Below are positions 38,951 through 47,770 of a stretch of DNA of 64,000 nucleotides, piece after piece; positions within the stretch are counted from its first letter, which is position 1; each line of letters opens with the position of its first letter. The notes under the pieces are model-generated. The model worked only from the letters and a program-made list of their open reading frames with translations. It did not search any database and was not told the origin of the DNA. The position numbers and the translations under genes are program-made. The stretch is from assembly GCF_000746085.1 (NCBI RefSeq), contig NZ_JQKO01000012.1, positions 62,001 to 126,000 of the forward strand, given 5' to 3'. Source of the stretch: Methylocapsa aurea. GTDB taxonomy: Bacteria; Pseudomonadota; Alphaproteobacteria; Rhizobiales; Beijerinckiaceae.

Positions 38951-40675
38951 ATGCAGCTCGGCGCGGATTTCATCCTCAACGCCTTGGCGTTGGAGGAAAT
39001 CGATCATGTCTTCATGGTTCCCGGCGGGCTGGTCGATCCTTTTTTGCCGGCGCTTGGGCGGCAGAAGGCGTTGACCCCGATTGTCGCCGCGCAGGAGGGC
39101 GGGGCGGCCTATATGGCCGATGGCTATGCGCGGGCGAGCGGAAAATTCGGCGTCGCTCTGTGCATTGGTGGGCCGGGTCTCGCCAATGCCGTGACGGCGA
39201 TCGCGGCCGCTGAGACCGACGGCTCGCCGGTCTTCTTGATGAGCGGCGAAGTCAGCACGCTTGTCGAGGGGCTGGGGATGTTTCAGGACGCCAGTCCGCA
39301 GACGCTCGACGATGTCGCGATTCTGAAACCGGTGGTTCGCTACTCTTCATCGATCGATAATCCCAGAAATTTGCCGCATCTCTTCAAGCAGGCGATGCTG
39401 CGGCTTCGGACCCGGCCTTCCGGGCCGGTGCATCTCTCCCTGCCGCAAGATTGCCAAGTGGGGGAGATTTTCGCCGCCTATTCCAAAATCGAGCCGGCGC
39501 TCGCCGATCCCGCCGCGCTGTCGCTGAGCGGCGCAGAGGCGTCGCTGCAGCATTTTTTCGGATCTTCCGGCGCCAAGCCCCCGGCCCGAATCGCGATCCT
39601 CGCCGGAGCCGGAGCGGAGCACGCCAACGCGGCGCAGGCGCTGTTGAAATTCGCCGAGCTCTGGGGCATTCCGGTCGCCACGACGCTCAGGGCGAAAGGC
39701 GTTTTCCCGGAGGATCATCTTTTGTCCTTGGGCGTGTTCGGCTACGCCGGCTCCCATCACGCCCGCATGGCCCTGGTCGATGCGCCGCCCGATCTGCTGA
39801 TCGTGTTGGGATCGGGGTTGAACGAGCGCGACAGCATGCATTGGTCGCTGCAACTCAACCCCAGCGCCACGATTTGCGTCAATCTCACGCCGGCCAGCAT
39901 TGGCATGCATACGCAAGGCGGCGGCGTCATTGGCGATTGCGGCGCCTATCTGACCTATTTGCTCAGCCGCGGCGACGAACTCCGATCCCCCTTGCAGGCG
40001 ACCCTCGCGGAGCGCGCCGCCTGGGCGTCGGACATCCGCGCCAAGCCCCGCTTTCAAGAGATTGAAAATTGCGCCAGCGACGCCGTCCCGATCCATCCGG
40101 CGCGCGTCATCGCCGAATTGAGGCGCGCTCTTCCCCGCGATGGCATTTTGCTCGTCGATTCCGGCGCCCATCGCGCGTTCGCCGGCCATTATTGGGCCTC
40201 CTACGAGCCGCGCACATACATCTCCGCCACCAATCTCGGCCCCATGGGCTGGGCCATCGCCGCCGCCGCTGGGGTTCAATGCGCGCAGCCGCGCCGGCGG
40301 GTCGCCGTCATTACCGGCGATGGATGCATGCGCATGAACGGCATCGAAGTGTCCACAGCCGCGCGTTATGGGCTCCCGGTTATTTTTGTCGTGTTGAACA
40401 ATGCGGCGCTTGGCAATGTCTGGCTGCGGGCCCATGCGCAAGGTCCGGTTCCCGATGAGCTGACGCGCTTGCCCGATCACGACTGGGCGGCTTTTGCCGC
40501 GGCTTTGGGTTGCCGTGGGGAAACCGTCCGCCAGCCCGCCGACCTCGCCGGCGCCTTCGCACGGGCGTTGGCCGGACCGGGTCCATGCCTCATCGACATC
40601 AAGACCGACAAGGCCTTTACGACGCCGGTGCACGACTGGGCCTTGGCCTGCGCGGCCTTCTCCTACCACGAGTGA
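38951..40675 (+). CDS. Thiamine diphosphate enzyme, acetolactate synthase-like
   Basis: A 574-residue ThDP enzyme of the acetohydroxyacid synthase/IlvB superfamily. The catalytic glutamate E49 lies in AAQEGGAAYMADGYAR, and the ThDP/Mg motif runs from GDG (456-458) to NN (483-484). The central domain lies around residues 185-330. The ATG at 38951 is preferred because GGAG lies six bases upstream; an ATG four codons earlier has no clear Shine-Dalgarno sequence. No regulatory subunit gene is adjacent, so this is not a normal biosynthetic IlvB. Decarboxylase, carboligase or sulfoacetaldehyde-type activities are all possible. It is co-transcribed with the CMD-like gene 13 bases downstream. Confidence 0.8.
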   Translation: MQLGADFILNALALEEIDHVFMVPGGLVDPFLPALGRQKALTPIVAAQEGGAAYMADGYARASGKFGVALCIGGPGLANAVTAIAAAETDGSPVFLMSGEVSTLVEGLGMFQDASPQTLDDVAILKPVVRYSSSIDNPRNLPHLFKQAMLRLRTRPSGPVHLSLPQDCQVGEIFAAYSKIEPALADPAALSLSGAEASLQHFFGSSGAKPPARIAILAGAGAEHANAAQALLKFAELWGIPVATTLRAKGVFPEDHLLSLGVFGYAGSHHARMALVDAPPDLLIVLGSGLNERDSMHWSLQLNPSATICVNLTPASIGMHTQGGGVIGDCGAYLTYLLSRGDELRSPLQATLAERAAWASDIRAKPRFQEIENCASDAVPIHPARVIAELRRALPRDGILLVDSGAHRAFAGHYWASYEPRTYISATNLGPMGWAIAAAAGVQCAQPRRRVAVITGDGCMRMNGIEVSTAARYGLPVIFVVLNNAALGNVWLRAHAQGPVPDELTRLPDHDWAAFAAALGCRGETVRQPADLAGAFARALAGPGPCLIDIKTDKAFTTPVHDWALACAAFSYHE

Positions 40676-40688
40676 AGCGGAGGCCCTT

Positions 40689-41243
40689 ATGGCGCAATTG
40701 CCGTTCGATCCGACAAAGCTCTCGCCAACCGATCTCGCTAGTTACCAAGCGATGATCGAACGGCGAAGGGGGCAGGGAGCGCCCTTCGGCGGTCCCTATT
40801 CCGCGCTGATGAATCATCCGCACCTCTGCGGCAAGGTGGAGGATCTGGGCTTCTATTTGAAGTTTCAGGGCAGCCTCCCCCGAGACATTTATCAATTCGC
40901 AGTCTTGAGCGTCGCCCGCAGCACCGGGGCCGCCTTCGAATGGATCGATCACGTCGAACATGCGGAGGCCGCCGGCGTTCCCGCATCGGTCATCGCCGCG
41001 CTGCAAAAGGATGGGCTCATGGTTGGCGCGTTCGCCGCGCCCTATGATCTCGCCGCAAAAGTGCTGGCCGCGACATTGGCCTGGAAGGATATTCCGCAAG
41101 CCGTCCAAGACCAGAGCATTCAGCGGTTCGGCATGGAGGGCTTCGTCGAACTGGTGGTCTTGTCGGGCTTCTACCAGATGTTCGCCGCCATCAATCAAGG
41201 CTTCGCGATTCGCCCGCCAGACGGCGCCGCGAAGCCGTTCTGA
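40689..41243 (+). CDS. Carboxymuconolactone decarboxylase-family protein
   Basis: A 184-residue AhpD/CMD-fold protein, mostly helical. The family segment is SVARSTGAAFEWIDHVEHAEAAGV, with conserved E and H and no CxxC, so it is CMD-like rather than a peroxidase of the AhpD type. GGAGG lies seven bases upstream of the ATG. The 13-base gap to the ThDP enzyme argues for a shared pathway, in which this protein may decarboxylate or isomerise the product. The pathway is not identified. Confidence 0.8.
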   Translation: MAQLPFDPTKLSPTDLASYQAMIERRRGQGAPFGGPYSALMNHPHLCGKVEDLGFYLKFQGSLPRDIYQFAVLSVARSTGAAFEWIDHVEHAEAAGVPASVIAALQKDGLMVGAFAAPYDLAAKVLAATLAWKDIPQAVQDQSIQRFGMEGFVELVVLSGFYQMFAAINQGFAIRPPDGAAKPF

Positions 41244-41284
41244 TCTTGTCTCGCTTCGGCGCCGCCCGGACTTGCGCGATCCGT

Positions 41285-42265
41285 TCAGGGATGCGCGTCG
41301 TGCGGGGTCAATTCATGCAGGCTGAAGAGATCCTCGGCGTCGGTCCAGAGCCGACGCGGCGTCCATCCGGCGCCGGCCGCGAGTTCGTGGAATTGCGCGA
41401 CCGTATATTTGTAGGAATTCTCGGTGTGAATCCGCTCGCCTTCGGCGAAATCGAAACGCCGCCCGCCGAGGGCGACGGTCTGCGCCGTAAGGCTTTCGAG
41501 GTGCATTTCGATCCGCCCTTCGGCCCCATTGTAGAGCGCGACATGGGCGAAACGATCCACTGCGAAGTCGGCGCCCATCTCGCGGTTGATCCGGTGCAGG
41601 AGATTGAGGTTGAAAAGCGCGGTCACGCCCGCCGCGTCGTCATAAGCAGAAATAAGCCGAGCCAAATCCTTCTGGAGGTCGACGCCAATCAGCAGCCGGC
41701 CGCAAGGTCCGAGGCTTTGGCCCATTTGCCGCAGCAGGGCGCAGGCCTCCAAGGGAGCGAAATTGCCGATTGTCGAGCCGGGAAAAAATCCGAGGCGCGG
41801 CCGCTTGGCGAGCGTCTGCGGCAAGACCAGTTGCTGCGTGAAATCGCCCCTGATTGGGATGATGCGCAAGGCCGGAAAGCGCCCGGCGAGCCGGGCGCGG
41901 GCATCCTCCAGCGCGGTTTGTGAGACGTCGATCGGCACATAGGCGGCAAGGCTCGGCAAGGCTTCGAGCAGGATTTCGGTCTTGCGGCTCGAGCCTGAGC
42001 CGAATTCGACCAGGAGGCTTCCCGGCGGCGTATGCGCGGCGATGTCCGATGCGGCCCCGGCGAGGATCGCGGCTTCGGTCCGCGTCGGATAATATTCCGG
42101 CAAGGCGGTGATCTGTTCGAAAAGCGCGCTGCCCCGCGCATCATAAAGAAGCGCGCAGGGCAGGGTCTTTTGCGGCTGCGACAATCCCGCGACGACTGCG
42201 CGCGCGAGTTCCACATCCGGCGTCGCGTCGACGCTCGGAGTCGGTTGTTCGGCGCTCTTTGTCAT
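41285..42265 (-). CDS. egtD: L-histidine N-alpha-methyltransferase EgtD
   Basis: Trimethylates histidine to hercynine, the first step of ergothioneine synthesis. The SAM motif EFGSGSSRK is at residues 87-95, and LPEYYPTRTE and FFPGSTIGNF are family signatures. The ATG at 42265 overlaps the egtB stop as TGATG and gives 326 residues. The frame extends upstream inside egtB without similarity. Second gene of the egtB-egtD operon. Confidence 0.93.
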   Translation of the reverse strand: MTKSAEQPTPSVDATPDVELARAVVAGLSQPQKTLPCALLYDARGSALFEQITALPEYYPTRTEAAILAGAASDIAAHTPPGSLLVEFGSGSSRKTEILLEALPSLAAYVPIDVSQTALEDARARLAGRFPALRIIPIRGDFTQQLVLPQTLAKRPRLGFFPGSTIGNFAPLEACALLRQMGQSLGPCGRLLIGVDLQKDLARLISAYDDAAGVTALFNLNLLHRINREMGADFAVDRFAHVALYNGAEGRIEMHLESLTAQTVALGGRRFDFAEGERIHTENSYKYTVAQFHELAAGAGWTPRRLWTDAEDLFSLHELTPHDAHP

Positions 42266-43551
42266 CAGGCCTCGTCGGCAAGGCGCAGACCGCAAAACTG
42301 CCAGCGCTGGTGGGGATAGAAAAAGTTGCGGTAGGTCGCGCGGGCGTGGTCCTCCGGGGTGACGCAGGAGGCGCCGCGCAAGACCTGCTGGCTGCACATG
42401 AACTTGCCATTATATTCGCCCAATGCGCCGGGGGCCGGGCGATAGCCTGGGTAGGGCGCATAGGCGCTTTGCGTCCATTCCCACACATCGCCAAACATTT
42501 GGCGCAGGCCCTTGGCCTTCTGCGCGGGGAGGGGGCGCAGCGACCCTTGAGCGAGCATATTGCCGCTCACGGGACAGGCGCCGGCGGCGATTTCCCACTC
42601 GAATTCGGTGGGCAGGCGCTTGCCGGCCCAGCGGGCGAAAGCGTCGGCCTCGTAATAGCTGACATGGCAGACCGGGGCGGCGGGATCGACCATTTGCAGG
42701 CCCCAAAGCGTCATCTGCAACCAGCATCCGTCGCGCTCCTCCCAGTAGAGCGGCGCGCGCCAGCCATCGCGATTGACCCTCGCCCAGCCATCGGCCAGCC
42801 ACAGGGCGGGATTGCGGTAGCCGCCGTCAGCCATGAACGCCAGCCATTCGCCATTGGCGACGAGACGGTCGGCGAGTTTGAACGGCCGCGCCAGGACGTC
42901 GTGGCGAGGCGTTTCATTGTCGTAAGCAAATCCTTGGCCGCTGTGGCCGACGGCGCGCCGGCCGCCCTCAAAACGCGTCCAGGTCAGCTCCGCGGTCTCC
43001 TGATGCGCCCGGAGCGGGGCGCCGTCCCGATAGGCGGGCCGCAACGGGCTGAGCGCGAAAAGGCTCAATATGTCGGTCAGCAACAGTTCCTGGTGTTGCT
43101 GTTCGTGATTGACGCCGATTTCGATCCGCTGGCCGACCTCGTCGCTCGCGGCCAGCCCGCGCGAAAACAAGTTCTGCAAGGCTTCGTCGACATAGGTCCG
43201 GTAGGTCCGCACGTCAAAAAGGGTTGGCCGGGTCAAAAGACCGCGCAGCGGGCGCGGTTGGCGCTCCCCTTGGGCCTCGTAATAGGAGTTGAAACAGTAA
43301 TTGAAGCGCTCGTCGAAAACCCGATAGCCTGGCAGATAAGGCAGCAGCACAAATGTTTCGAAGAACCAGGTAACATGGGCGAGATGCCATTTGGTCGGGC
43401 TGGCGTCTTCATTGGCCTGGGCCGCCTGGTCCTCAATCCCAAGCGGCGCGCACAGATAGAGCGTCAGCCGACGGCTGCGAAACAGTCTCTCCTCAAGGTT
43501 CTTCGTCCACTGTTGCCGGTCTGGGACGGGCTGAGCCATTGGCGGCGTCAT
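42265..43551 (-). CDS. egtB: Hercynine oxygenase EgtB (sulfoxide synthase)
   Basis: Non-haem iron enzyme joining hercynine with a thiol (gamma-glutamylcysteine or cysteine) using oxygen. The DinB-like half carries WHLAHVTWFFETF (H56, H59) and NHEQQHQE (H149, H153), the iron ligands. The C-terminal half is the formylglycine-generating-enzyme/sulfatase-modifying fold (GKRLPTEFEWEIAAG, GDVWEWTQS, RGASCVTP). The ATG at 43551 is chosen for GGAG six bases upstream; two in-frame ATGs lie 10 and 13 codons earlier without one. egtA, egtC and egtE are not in the window. Confidence 0.93.
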   Translation of the reverse strand: MTPPMAQPVPDRQQWTKNLEERLFRSRRLTLYLCAPLGIEDQAAQANEDASPTKWHLAHVTWFFETFVLLPYLPGYRVFDERFNYCFNSYYEAQGERQPRPLRGLLTRPTLFDVRTYRTYVDEALQNLFSRGLAASDEVGQRIEIGVNHEQQHQELLLTDILSLFALSPLRPAYRDGAPLRAHQETAELTWTRFEGGRRAVGHSGQGFAYDNETPRHDVLARPFKLADRLVANGEWLAFMADGGYRNPALWLADGWARVNRDGWRAPLYWEERDGCWLQMTLWGLQMVDPAAPVCHVSYYEADAFARWAGKRLPTEFEWEIAAGACPVSGNMLAQGSLRPLPAQKAKGLRQMFGDVWEWTQSAYAPYPGYRPAPGALGEYNGKFMCSQQVLRGASCVTPEDHARATYRNFFYPHQRWQFCGLRLADEA

Positions 43552-43812
43552 CTTGCACTCCAAACCAGCCGGAAAAGTCATCGCAGCCATTGAAACGGCG
43601 CATTAAGCTCAGGGTTCCACGCGCATCGCCGCTTCGCTTTCCGGTAAAATAAAGGGGCAATGTGACAATGAAAGGGCTCCATGTCCGGCAATCGCTTGAT
43701 CAATTCTTGGGAGTCGCAGATCAAATCGATGGCGCGGTCGGATCCGCGAATGCGGCGGGTGTTTGCGACAACCCTTTGAATCGACTTAACGAAGATGCGA
43801 TCGGAGGCATGA

Positions 43813-44727
43813 ATGCTGACGCGGCGCGGATGCCTGGCCGGAGCGCTGGGGCTTGTTCTTGCACGTAAATGCTGGGGCGCCGCGCCAGTCGTGGTCGGCT
43901 CAAAGGCCGATCTCGAGGGTGGGCTGCTCGGCCATCTGATGTTGCTTGCGCTCGGGCGGGCCGGCATTGCAACGCAAAACCGGCTGCAAATCGGATCGAC
44001 CGCGATTTTGCGCCAGGCCTTGCTCTCCGGCGCGATCGACCTTTGCGTGGAATATACCGGCAACGCCGCCTTCTTTTTCCACCAGGAAGGCGATCCTGTT
44101 TGGAGGGACGCGGAGGCGGGTTACGCCCGCGCCGCGGCGCTCGATTATCAACGAAATCGCCTGGTTTGGCTTGCCCCAGCGCCGGCCGACAATACCTGGG
44201 CGATCGCGGTTCCCAACCGGCTGGCGCGCGCGCAGAACCTCGTAACTCTCGACGATTTCGCCCGCTTTGCGCGGGGCGGCAACAGAGTTAAACTCGCCGC
44301 TTCCGCCGAATTCGTGGAGAGCCCGGCGGGACTCCCGGCTTTCGAGGCGGCCTATGGCTTCAAGCTCACGGCCGCGCAGCTCCTGGTTCTGTCAGGGGGC
44401 GAAACTTCGGCGACGATGAAGGCCGCCGCCGATGGACTTTCCGGCGTCAATGCCGCCATGGCCTATGGCGCGGATGGCGCGTTGAAGGCCCTCGATCTCC
44501 GCGTCCTGGAAGATACCCGCCATGCCGAGCCGGTCTATGCGCCAGCTCCCGTGGCGCGCGCGGCGATCCTCGAACTCTATCCGCAGATCAAGGAGGTTCT
44601 CGCGCCCGTCTTCGCCCTCCTCGATCTTGCGAACCTCCGCGATTTGAATGAGAAAGTCGCTATCGAAGGACAAGATCCCAGCGTCGCCGCGGGGGATTTT
44701 CTGCGCGCGCGCGGATTGCTTGATTAG
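43813..44727 (+). CDS. osmF: Osmoprotectant ABC transporter substrate-binding protein (YehZ/OsmF-like)
   Basis: Periplasmic binding protein of the glycine betaine/choline type (OpuAC fold). A short signal peptide with a twin arginine (MLTRRGCLAGALGLVLA) precedes VVVGSKADLEGGLLGHLMLLAL, and AIDLCVEYTGN is the family signature. The ATG at 43813 has GGAGG five bases upstream. Length 304. First gene of a four-gene set in the same order as E. coli yehZYXW. The E. coli homologue binds betaine weakly, so the ligand is uncertain. Confidence 0.85.
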   Translation: MLTRRGCLAGALGLVLARKCWGAAPVVVGSKADLEGGLLGHLMLLALGRAGIATQNRLQIGSTAILRQALLSGAIDLCVEYTGNAAFFFHQEGDPVWRDAEAGYARAAALDYQRNRLVWLAPAPADNTWAIAVPNRLARAQNLVTLDDFARFARGGNRVKLAASAEFVESPAGLPAFEAAYGFKLTAAQLLVLSGGETSATMKAAADGLSGVNAAMAYGADGALKALDLRVLEDTRHAEPVYAPAPVARAAILELYPQIKEVLAPVFALLDLANLRDLNEKVAIEGQDPSVAAGDFLRARGLLD

Positions 44728-44835
44728 GGCTTGGGGCGCATTCTCGCGATGCGCCCGTGCGGATGCGCCTCTTGCGGATACAGCTCTTGGGACCCGCTTT
44801 GAGGGCGCCCCTTAGGCGACGGCGAGGAGAGCTCG

Positions 44836-45990
44836 ATGCCGGTCGTTCATAATCGCGTGCTGCTGGCGCTTTGCTGCGCCGGTGCCCTTGGCGTGGGCTT
44901 CGGCGGCTTCCTCGAGGTTGCGCCGAACCGGCTCGCGCGCGGGCTTGCGCTTCCTCTATGGCAGGCGCCCTTTCCCGAAGCCGCCGCGATCATAATCTTT
45001 CTATCGCTGCTCGCGCTCTTGGCTTTCATGCGCCAAGACAAGCAACGTTCCATCGCGACCGTTCTGGCCGCGGCTGGCGTCTTGTGGGGAAGCCTCGCAG
45101 GGGCCGGCCATTTCGCCGCGCTGCTCGCAAGGGCCGATCTACCGGCCGCGCGATCTTCGCTCGGCCTCGCCTTCTGGACCCTGGTTGCGATCGCCTTTCT
45201 CGCGATGGTCGACGCCGCGCAGAGGGCCAAACCGCCTCTGCCCCTGCGCATTGGTTTCGGCTTGGCGCTTGGCGTCGGCTTTGTCCTCATGGCGCAAGCC
45301 GGAACATTTGCGGATCTTTCGCTCGCCAAGGAATTCTCAAGCCATCGCGCGATTTTCTTCAGCCAATTATGGCGCCATATCGGGCTTGTCGCCGGGGCGC
45401 TGTTTTTCGCGCTCATGATTGGCGCGCCCCTCACCGCGCTCGCCTTGCGCCGGGCCAGCATGCGCTGCGCCATCTTTTCGAGCCTCGGGGTTCTCCAGAC
45501 CATTCCCTCCTTGGCGTTGTTTGGCGTCTTGATCGCTCCGCTCTCGGCCCTGAGCGCGCAGTGGCCTTTCCTCCACGATGTCGGGATCGGCGGAACCGGC
45601 GCGGCGCCGGCGATCATCGCCTTGACGCTTTACGCGCTGCTGCCGCTTGTTCGTAATTCCTACACCGGCTTTACCGAAGTCGCGGCGGAGGTGAAGGACG
45701 CCGCCGCCGGCATCGGCTTCAACGCCCGCCAAATTTTCGTTTCGGTCGAGTTTCCGCTCGCCGCGCCGGCGCTTGTCTCGGCCTTGCGCGTGGTCACGGT
45801 CCAGTCCGTCGGCCTTGCCGCCGTCGCCGCCTTGATCGGCGCCGGGGGGCTCGGCGCATTCGTGTTTCAAGGCATTGGCCAATATGTCATGGACCTCGTC
45901 CTTGTCGGCGCGATCCCGATCGTCCTTCTGGCGCTGGCCGCTGATTTCAGTTTCCAGATGCTGCTTGCGGCGGCGCGGAGACGAATGTGA
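44836..45990 (+). CDS. yehY: Osmoprotectant ABC transporter permease (YehY-like)
   Basis: Inner-membrane permease of 384 residues with extra N-terminal membrane segments, as in YehY, and a C-terminal BPD_transp_1 domain. The EAA-like loop reads GFTEVAAEVKDAAAGIGFNARQIF. GAGGAG lies upstream of the ATG, and the stop overlaps the ATPase start as GTGA. Partner of the YehW-like permease 1 kb downstream. Confidence 0.87.
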   Translation: MPVVHNRVLLALCCAGALGVGFGGFLEVAPNRLARGLALPLWQAPFPEAAAIIIFLSLLALLAFMRQDKQRSIATVLAAAGVLWGSLAGAGHFAALLARADLPAARSSLGLAFWTLVAIAFLAMVDAAQRAKPPLPLRIGFGLALGVGFVLMAQAGTFADLSLAKEFSSHRAIFFSQLWRHIGLVAGALFFALMIGAPLTALALRRASMRCAIFSSLGVLQTIPSLALFGVLIAPLSALSAQWPFLHDVGIGGTGAAPAIIALTLYALLPLVRNSYTGFTEVAAEVKDAAAGIGFNARQIFVSVEFPLAAPALVSALRVVTVQSVGLAAVAALIGAGGLGAFVFQGIGQYVMDLVLVGAIPIVLLALAADFSFQMLLAAARRRM

Positions 45991-46955
45991 TTGAATTGCG
46001 CGAAGTCTCCAAATCGTTTGGCGGCGCTCTCGCCGTCGACAATCTTTCGCTGCGCATCGAAGGCGGCGCCTTTTTCGTGCTGATCGGCCCATCTGGTTGC
46101 GGCAAATCGACGGTGCTGCGCATGATCAATGCGATGATTTCCTGCGACCGGGGAAAGATCGAGATTGGCGGTCAGGACATCGCCAAATTGGACCCGGTGA
46201 CGCTGCGGCGCGGCATCGGCTATGTCATCCAATCGGGCGGCCTCTTCCCGCATTGGACCATCAAAGACAATATTGCCGCCGTGCCGCGCCTTTTGGGCTG
46301 GAGCGACGCGCGTTGCGCCGAGCGCCTCGATGAAATCGTCGCCATGCTGCGGATCGATCCGGCGCTCCTTCCACGCTATCCGCGTCAGTTGTCTGGGGGC
46401 CAGCAACAGCGCATCGGAGTCGCCCGCGCGCTCGCCGCCGATCCCGATGTGATCTTGATGGACGAGCCTTTCGCCGCGCTTGATCCGGTCAGCCGCGCCG
46501 ATCTGCAGGAGGAGTTGCGCCGCCTCCATGCGCAAAGCTGCAAGACGATCGTGTTCGTCACCCATGACATGGACGAGGCCTTGCGCCTGGCGACGCATAT
46601 GGCGGTGATGAACAAGGGCGCTCTGGTTCAGACCGGCGCTCCCGCGGAAATCATGCTGCGGCCGGCGGACCAGTTCGTCCGCGCATTTCTGGGCGGCGAT
46701 AACTTGCCGCTCCGCCTTCTCGAGTTCACGCCGGTCCAAGACCGTTTGCGATCCGGCTCAAAACTTGGCCGGATATTTGGCCAGGGAGTTGGCGCAGGAG
46801 CTGGAGAGACCATAGCCGCGAGCGCCAGCCTCAAGGCTGCATTGACGCTGATGTTGGCGCGCGGCTGCGACCATCTGGACGTCGAGGACGAGAGCGGCGC
46901 GCGGCTCGGCGAAATCCACGCCGCCGACATTATCGCGGGCGACGATGCGCGCTGA
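45987..46955 (+). CDS. yehX: Osmoprotectant ABC transporter ATPase (YehX-like)
   Basis: ATPase subunit with Walker A GPSGCGKST at 34-42, the Q-loop in GYVIQSGGLFPHWTI (QSGG as in the betaine group), signature LSGGQQQRIGVARAL and Walker B VILMDEPFAALD. A C-terminal regulatory extension of about 90 residues follows, as in OpuA-type ATPases. The start is GTG at 45987, overlapping the yehY stop. The end overlaps the second permease by 11 bases. Confidence 0.92.
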   Translation: MIELREVSKSFGGALAVDNLSLRIEGGAFFVLIGPSGCGKSTVLRMINAMISCDRGKIEIGGQDIAKLDPVTLRRGIGYVIQSGGLFPHWTIKDNIAAVPRLLGWSDARCAERLDEIVAMLRIDPALLPRYPRQLSGGQQQRIGVARALAADPDVILMDEPFAALDPVSRADLQEELRRLHAQSCKTIVFVTHDMDEALRLATHMAVMNKGALVQTGAPAEIMLRPADQFVRAFLGGDNLPLRLLEFTPVQDRLRSGSKLGRIFGQGVGAGAGETIAASASLKAALTLMLARGCDHLDVEDESGARLGEIHAADIIAGDDAR

Positions 46956-47739
46956 GTTGGCGGCATTGTTCACAAAATTCGTCCGCTACTCCGCGCACTG
47001 GCGCGGACTGTGGCCAGCGCCTTTGTTGATCGCCGCCATTGTCCTCGTGCCGGCGGCGGGGCCGCTTTTTCACGCCCTCTTTCCCGACCTGCGCAATCCC
47101 ATCTATGGGCGCGCGAGTTTTCTCGAACTGACCCTCGCGCATTGCCAGCTCGTCGCGATTTCCAGCTTCGTCGCGGCGGCGGTCGGGATCGGCCTCGGCA
47201 TTTTCGTCACCCGCGAAAGCGGCCGCGAATTCGCGCCCATTGTCAGCGCCATCGCCGCCGCCGGACAGACCTTTCCGCCGATCGCGGTGCTGGCGCTGGC
47301 TATCCCCTCGCTCGGCTATGGCGCGGCCCCGACGCTGGCCGCCCTCGCCGTTTACGCCATTCTTCCCATCCTGGAAGCGACGATTACGGGCCTTCACGCC
47401 GTTCCCGCCGGCGCCCGCGACGCCGCCATCGGCATCGGCTTTGCGCGCTCCGACCTGTTGCGGCGGATCGAACTGCCGCTCGCGCTGCCGTTCATTGTCG
47501 CGGGCTTGCGCAATGCGGTGATCATCAACATCGGCACCGCGACGATCGGCTCGAGCGTCGGCGCCCTGTCGCTGGGTTCGCCGATCATCGAAGGGCTCTC
47601 GGCGTCAAACCCGGCCTATGTTCTGCAAGGGGCCATCATAGTGGGCCTGCTCGCCGTGACGAGCGACCGGTTGTTCGATTGGCTTGAAGGCTCGCGCCTG
47701 TTTCTCGATCTCAAAGGCGGCGGCTTCAACGGCGGGTGA
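46945..47739 (+). CDS. yehW: Osmoprotectant ABC transporter permease (YehW-like)
   Basis: Second permease, 264 residues, with about six membrane segments and the BPD_transp_1 domain. The EAA-like loop reads GLHAVPAGARDAAIGIGFARSDLL. Completes the yehZYXW-type operon; its start lies within the end of the ATPase gene. Convergent with the aldehyde dehydrogenase gene downstream. Confidence 0.88.
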   Translation: MRAELAALFTKFVRYSAHWRGLWPAPLLIAAIVLVPAAGPLFHALFPDLRNPIYGRASFLELTLAHCQLVAISSFVAAAVGIGLGIFVTRESGREFAPIVSAIAAAGQTFPPIAVLALAIPSLGYGAAPTLAALAVYAILPILEATITGLHAVPAGARDAAIGIGFARSDLLRRIELPLALPFIVAGLRNAVIINIGTATIGSSVGALSLGSPIIEGLSASNPAYVLQGAIIVGLLAVTSDRLFDWLEGSRLFLDLKGGGFNGG

Positions 47740-47770
47740 GGCGGCCGCCGCGGTTCGAACCGGAACGCAG

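Noticed and set aside
42259-43593. 444-codon open frame antisense to egtB
   Set aside because: The egtB frame has all catalytic motifs; the antisense frame is a composition effect.
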